Assembly: GCA_963775875.1 (NCBI GenBank)
Contig: CAVZKP010000026.1
Span: 1-64,000, forward strand
Source: AP-15 sp963775875
GTDB lineage: Bacteria > Pseudomonadota > Alphaproteobacteria > ATCC43930 > CGMCC-115725
Length of the DNA stretch: 64,000 bases
Reading direction: 5' to 3'
Numbering within the stretch: position 1 is the stretch's first letter; the number at the start of each line of letters is the position of its first letter. The notes beneath the pieces were generated by a model that saw nothing but the letters and a program-made list of their open reading frames with translations, was not told where the DNA came from and made no database searches. Made by a program: the position numbers and the translations under genes. This document shows, piece after piece, positions 63,115 through 64,000 of this stretch.

Positions 63115-63189
63115 CGTCGATCTCCGTTGCGCGGTTGAACGAAGATCCGGAGGCATCCGCGAAGAGAAGGTCGGCTATCGCCGTTGCGT

Positions 63190-63295
63190 TCCTGTCCCTA
63201 CGCCGGCACGACCCGGATCAGGTTCGAAGGGTTTCCGCGCCCCGGATTTTCTGCGGGCCGGCGGTATCTCAGCCCCCTGACGGGGCACCCCTTGG
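63190..63295 (-). promoter_or_regulatory. TPP riboswitch (THI element) upstream of thiC
   Basis: The minus strand carries the conserved core: AGGGGTGCCCC, GGCTGAGATACC, then ACCCTTCGAACCTGATCCGGGT and GGCGTAGGGA. CUGAGA and ACCUGAUC are the thiamine-pyrophosphate-binding segments. It ends about 75 bases before the thiC start, so binding of TPP should shut off translation or transcription of thiC. Confidence 0.93.
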
Positions 63296-63420
63296 ACGCG
63301 GTGATTATCGGCAGAGCGCCGGGCCGGCGTCAAGGTTGCGGTTCGGTGATGCGTTCGGTCCGCCGTTGTACCAGGCGCAGACGAGATTACCTTAGGTCGC
63401 AAGAACACGGGAGTGCGGCA

Positions 63421-63735
63421 ATGATCGTCTGGCGCGTGGCCGGCTGGATCCTATTGCTGGCCGGTCTGTCGGTTCTCGTGCGTGACCTGATCGCCTGGTA
63501 CGATACCGGGCGGTGGGCGCCGCTCGCGCTCGGCCAGTTGTGGTACGAGCTCGACCGGTCGAGCCTGAATCTCGTCCAGGCGGTGGTCCAACGCTATCTC
63601 TCTGCGTTTTTGTGGAATCGGATTATCGTCAACCTCCTGCTGTGCTGGGCTTCCACGGCGCTGATTGCCCTAGGCGCGGTAATCCTCCTCCTTACCAGAC
63701 CGCGCCCGCATCGCCTCGCAGCCGATCCGGGATGA
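63421..63735 (+). CDS. Small integral membrane protein of unknown function
   Basis: 104 residues with two clear hydrophobic helices: MIVWRVAGWILLLAGLSVLV at the N-terminus and IIVNLLLCWASTALIALGAV near the C-terminus. Between them DLIAWYDTGRWAPLALGQLW and a Ser/Asn segment form a probable periplasmic or cytoplasmic loop. CGGGAG precedes the ATG. No family recognised. Divergent from the thiC riboswitch. Confidence 0.75.
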   Translation: MIVWRVAGWILLLAGLSVLVRDLIAWYDTGRWAPLALGQLWYELDRSSLNLVQAVVQRYLSAFLWNRIIVNLLLCWASTALIALGAVILLLTRPRPHRLAADPG

Positions 63736-63813
63736 TGCGCCGGGCATCCGAGGGCTCTATCCGGGCGGCAAAAAAGTCTAGCAGCGACGCGGGCGCATCC
63801 TCACGGTTGCCAT

Positions 63814-63845
63814 GGAAAGCCCGGGCAACGGAAAGCCCGGGCAAC
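63814..63845. repeat. Two 16-bp direct repeats
   Basis: The sequence ggaaagcccgggcaac occurs twice without a gap in the intergenic region between the small membrane protein and the transpeptidase end. Each copy also contains the palindrome cccggg. Confidence 0.7.
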
Positions 63846-63872
63846 CGATGCGGCCGCCGAGCCCGGCCGGCA

Positions 63873-64000
63873 TTAGCCGCGGATCGTGATCGTGCTGCCG
63901 GGTCCGAGGAGCGGCATCAGGCCGATCAGGACTTCGCTTGCGATCGCGATACATCCCGCCGTAGGGGAGAAATCGGGACGCGCGATATGCAGAAAGATGG
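63873..64000 (-). CDS. L,D-transpeptidase (YkuD) family, C-terminal fragment
   Basis: The last 42 or so codons of a gene entering from beyond the window: IFLHIARPDFSPTAGCIAIA, then LIGLMPLLGPGSTITIRG-stop. HIARPD...TAGCIAIA matches the conserved H...S-x-G-C-[IV] active site of YkuD-type L,D-transpeptidases, with the catalytic Cys. Such enzymes form 3-3 crosslinks or anchor lipoproteins to peptidoglycan. The start is outside the window. Confidence 0.8.
   Translation of the reverse strand, partial: IFLHIARPDFSPTAGCIAIASEVLIGLMPLLGPGSTITIRG

Noticed and set aside
63736..63872. Possible attachment site or terminator at the 16-bp direct repeats
   Set aside because: No integrase, no tRNA end and no T-run; the repeats alone do not support either reading.

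Overview
The window comes from a high-GC alphaproteobacterium, most likely of a Rhodospirillales-type lineage. Three things point there: conserved blocks in alphaproteobacterial order (xseB-ispA-dxs-tlyA; pyrB-pyrC-plsY-dprA-topA-rnr near rpmG), an aspartate/glutamate leucyltransferase (bpt), and dense small catabolic genes. No ribosomal RNA operon, phage, insertion sequence or CRISPR array is visible.

Layout. 1-10.2 kb is a surface-polysaccharide locus: GDP-mannose dehydratase and GDP-fucose synthase (the latter frameshifted), two tandem 603-residue double-domain glycosyltransferases, a lower-GC glycosyltransferase-like gene split at a nine-G homopolymer, and a coiled-coil protein with two FkbM methyltransferase domains. 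10.5-15.9 kb holds a VOC protein, tRNA-Glu, yajQ, an epimerase, a GT4 glycosyltransferase, a DUF423 membrane protein and a deacetylase-family hydrolase. 16-20 kb is isoprenoid precursor synthesis (ispA, dxs) with xseB and tlyA. 20-29 kb holds a receiver-only response regulator, two Fe(II)/2-oxoglutarate-type dioxygenases, a KpsS-like protein, a core MetE-type methionine synthase, a beta-propeller protein, panE and purC. 29-48 kb is mostly small-molecule metabolism: GMC oxidoreductase, SDR, MFS and MATE transporters, MaoC, a DsbA/FrnE-like protein, bpt, a fumarase-superfamily lyase, panC, and two MetE-family paralogues around an OFA-type transporter. 48-59 kb is housekeeping. 59-64 kb has two tandem YXWGXW lipoproteins, a NUDIX hydrolase, thiC with its TPP riboswitch, and the end of an L,D-transpeptidase.

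The most interesting observation is the DsbA/FrnE-family gene at 35.7 kb. Its expected CPWC redox motif reads TGA-PWC, a good ribosome binding site lies upstream of the TGA, and a 7-bp hairpin with a CGUGC loop starts 14 nt after it. This looks like selenocysteine (UxxC) with a bacterial SECIS element. Second is the G-tract glycosyltransferase, a possible phase-variation switch. Third is a duplication scar showing that an FkbM-GT unit was copied in tandem.

Caution: at least nine genes carry single-base frameshifts (fcl, the G-tract gene, tlyA, a Gly/His-rich protein, panC several times, a methyltransferase, a MetE paralogue, a NUDIX gene, and probably two C-termini). Several hit core genes, so uncorrected sequencing indels are likely and individual pseudogene calls are provisional. 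All assignments are by reading the sequence; no database search was run.
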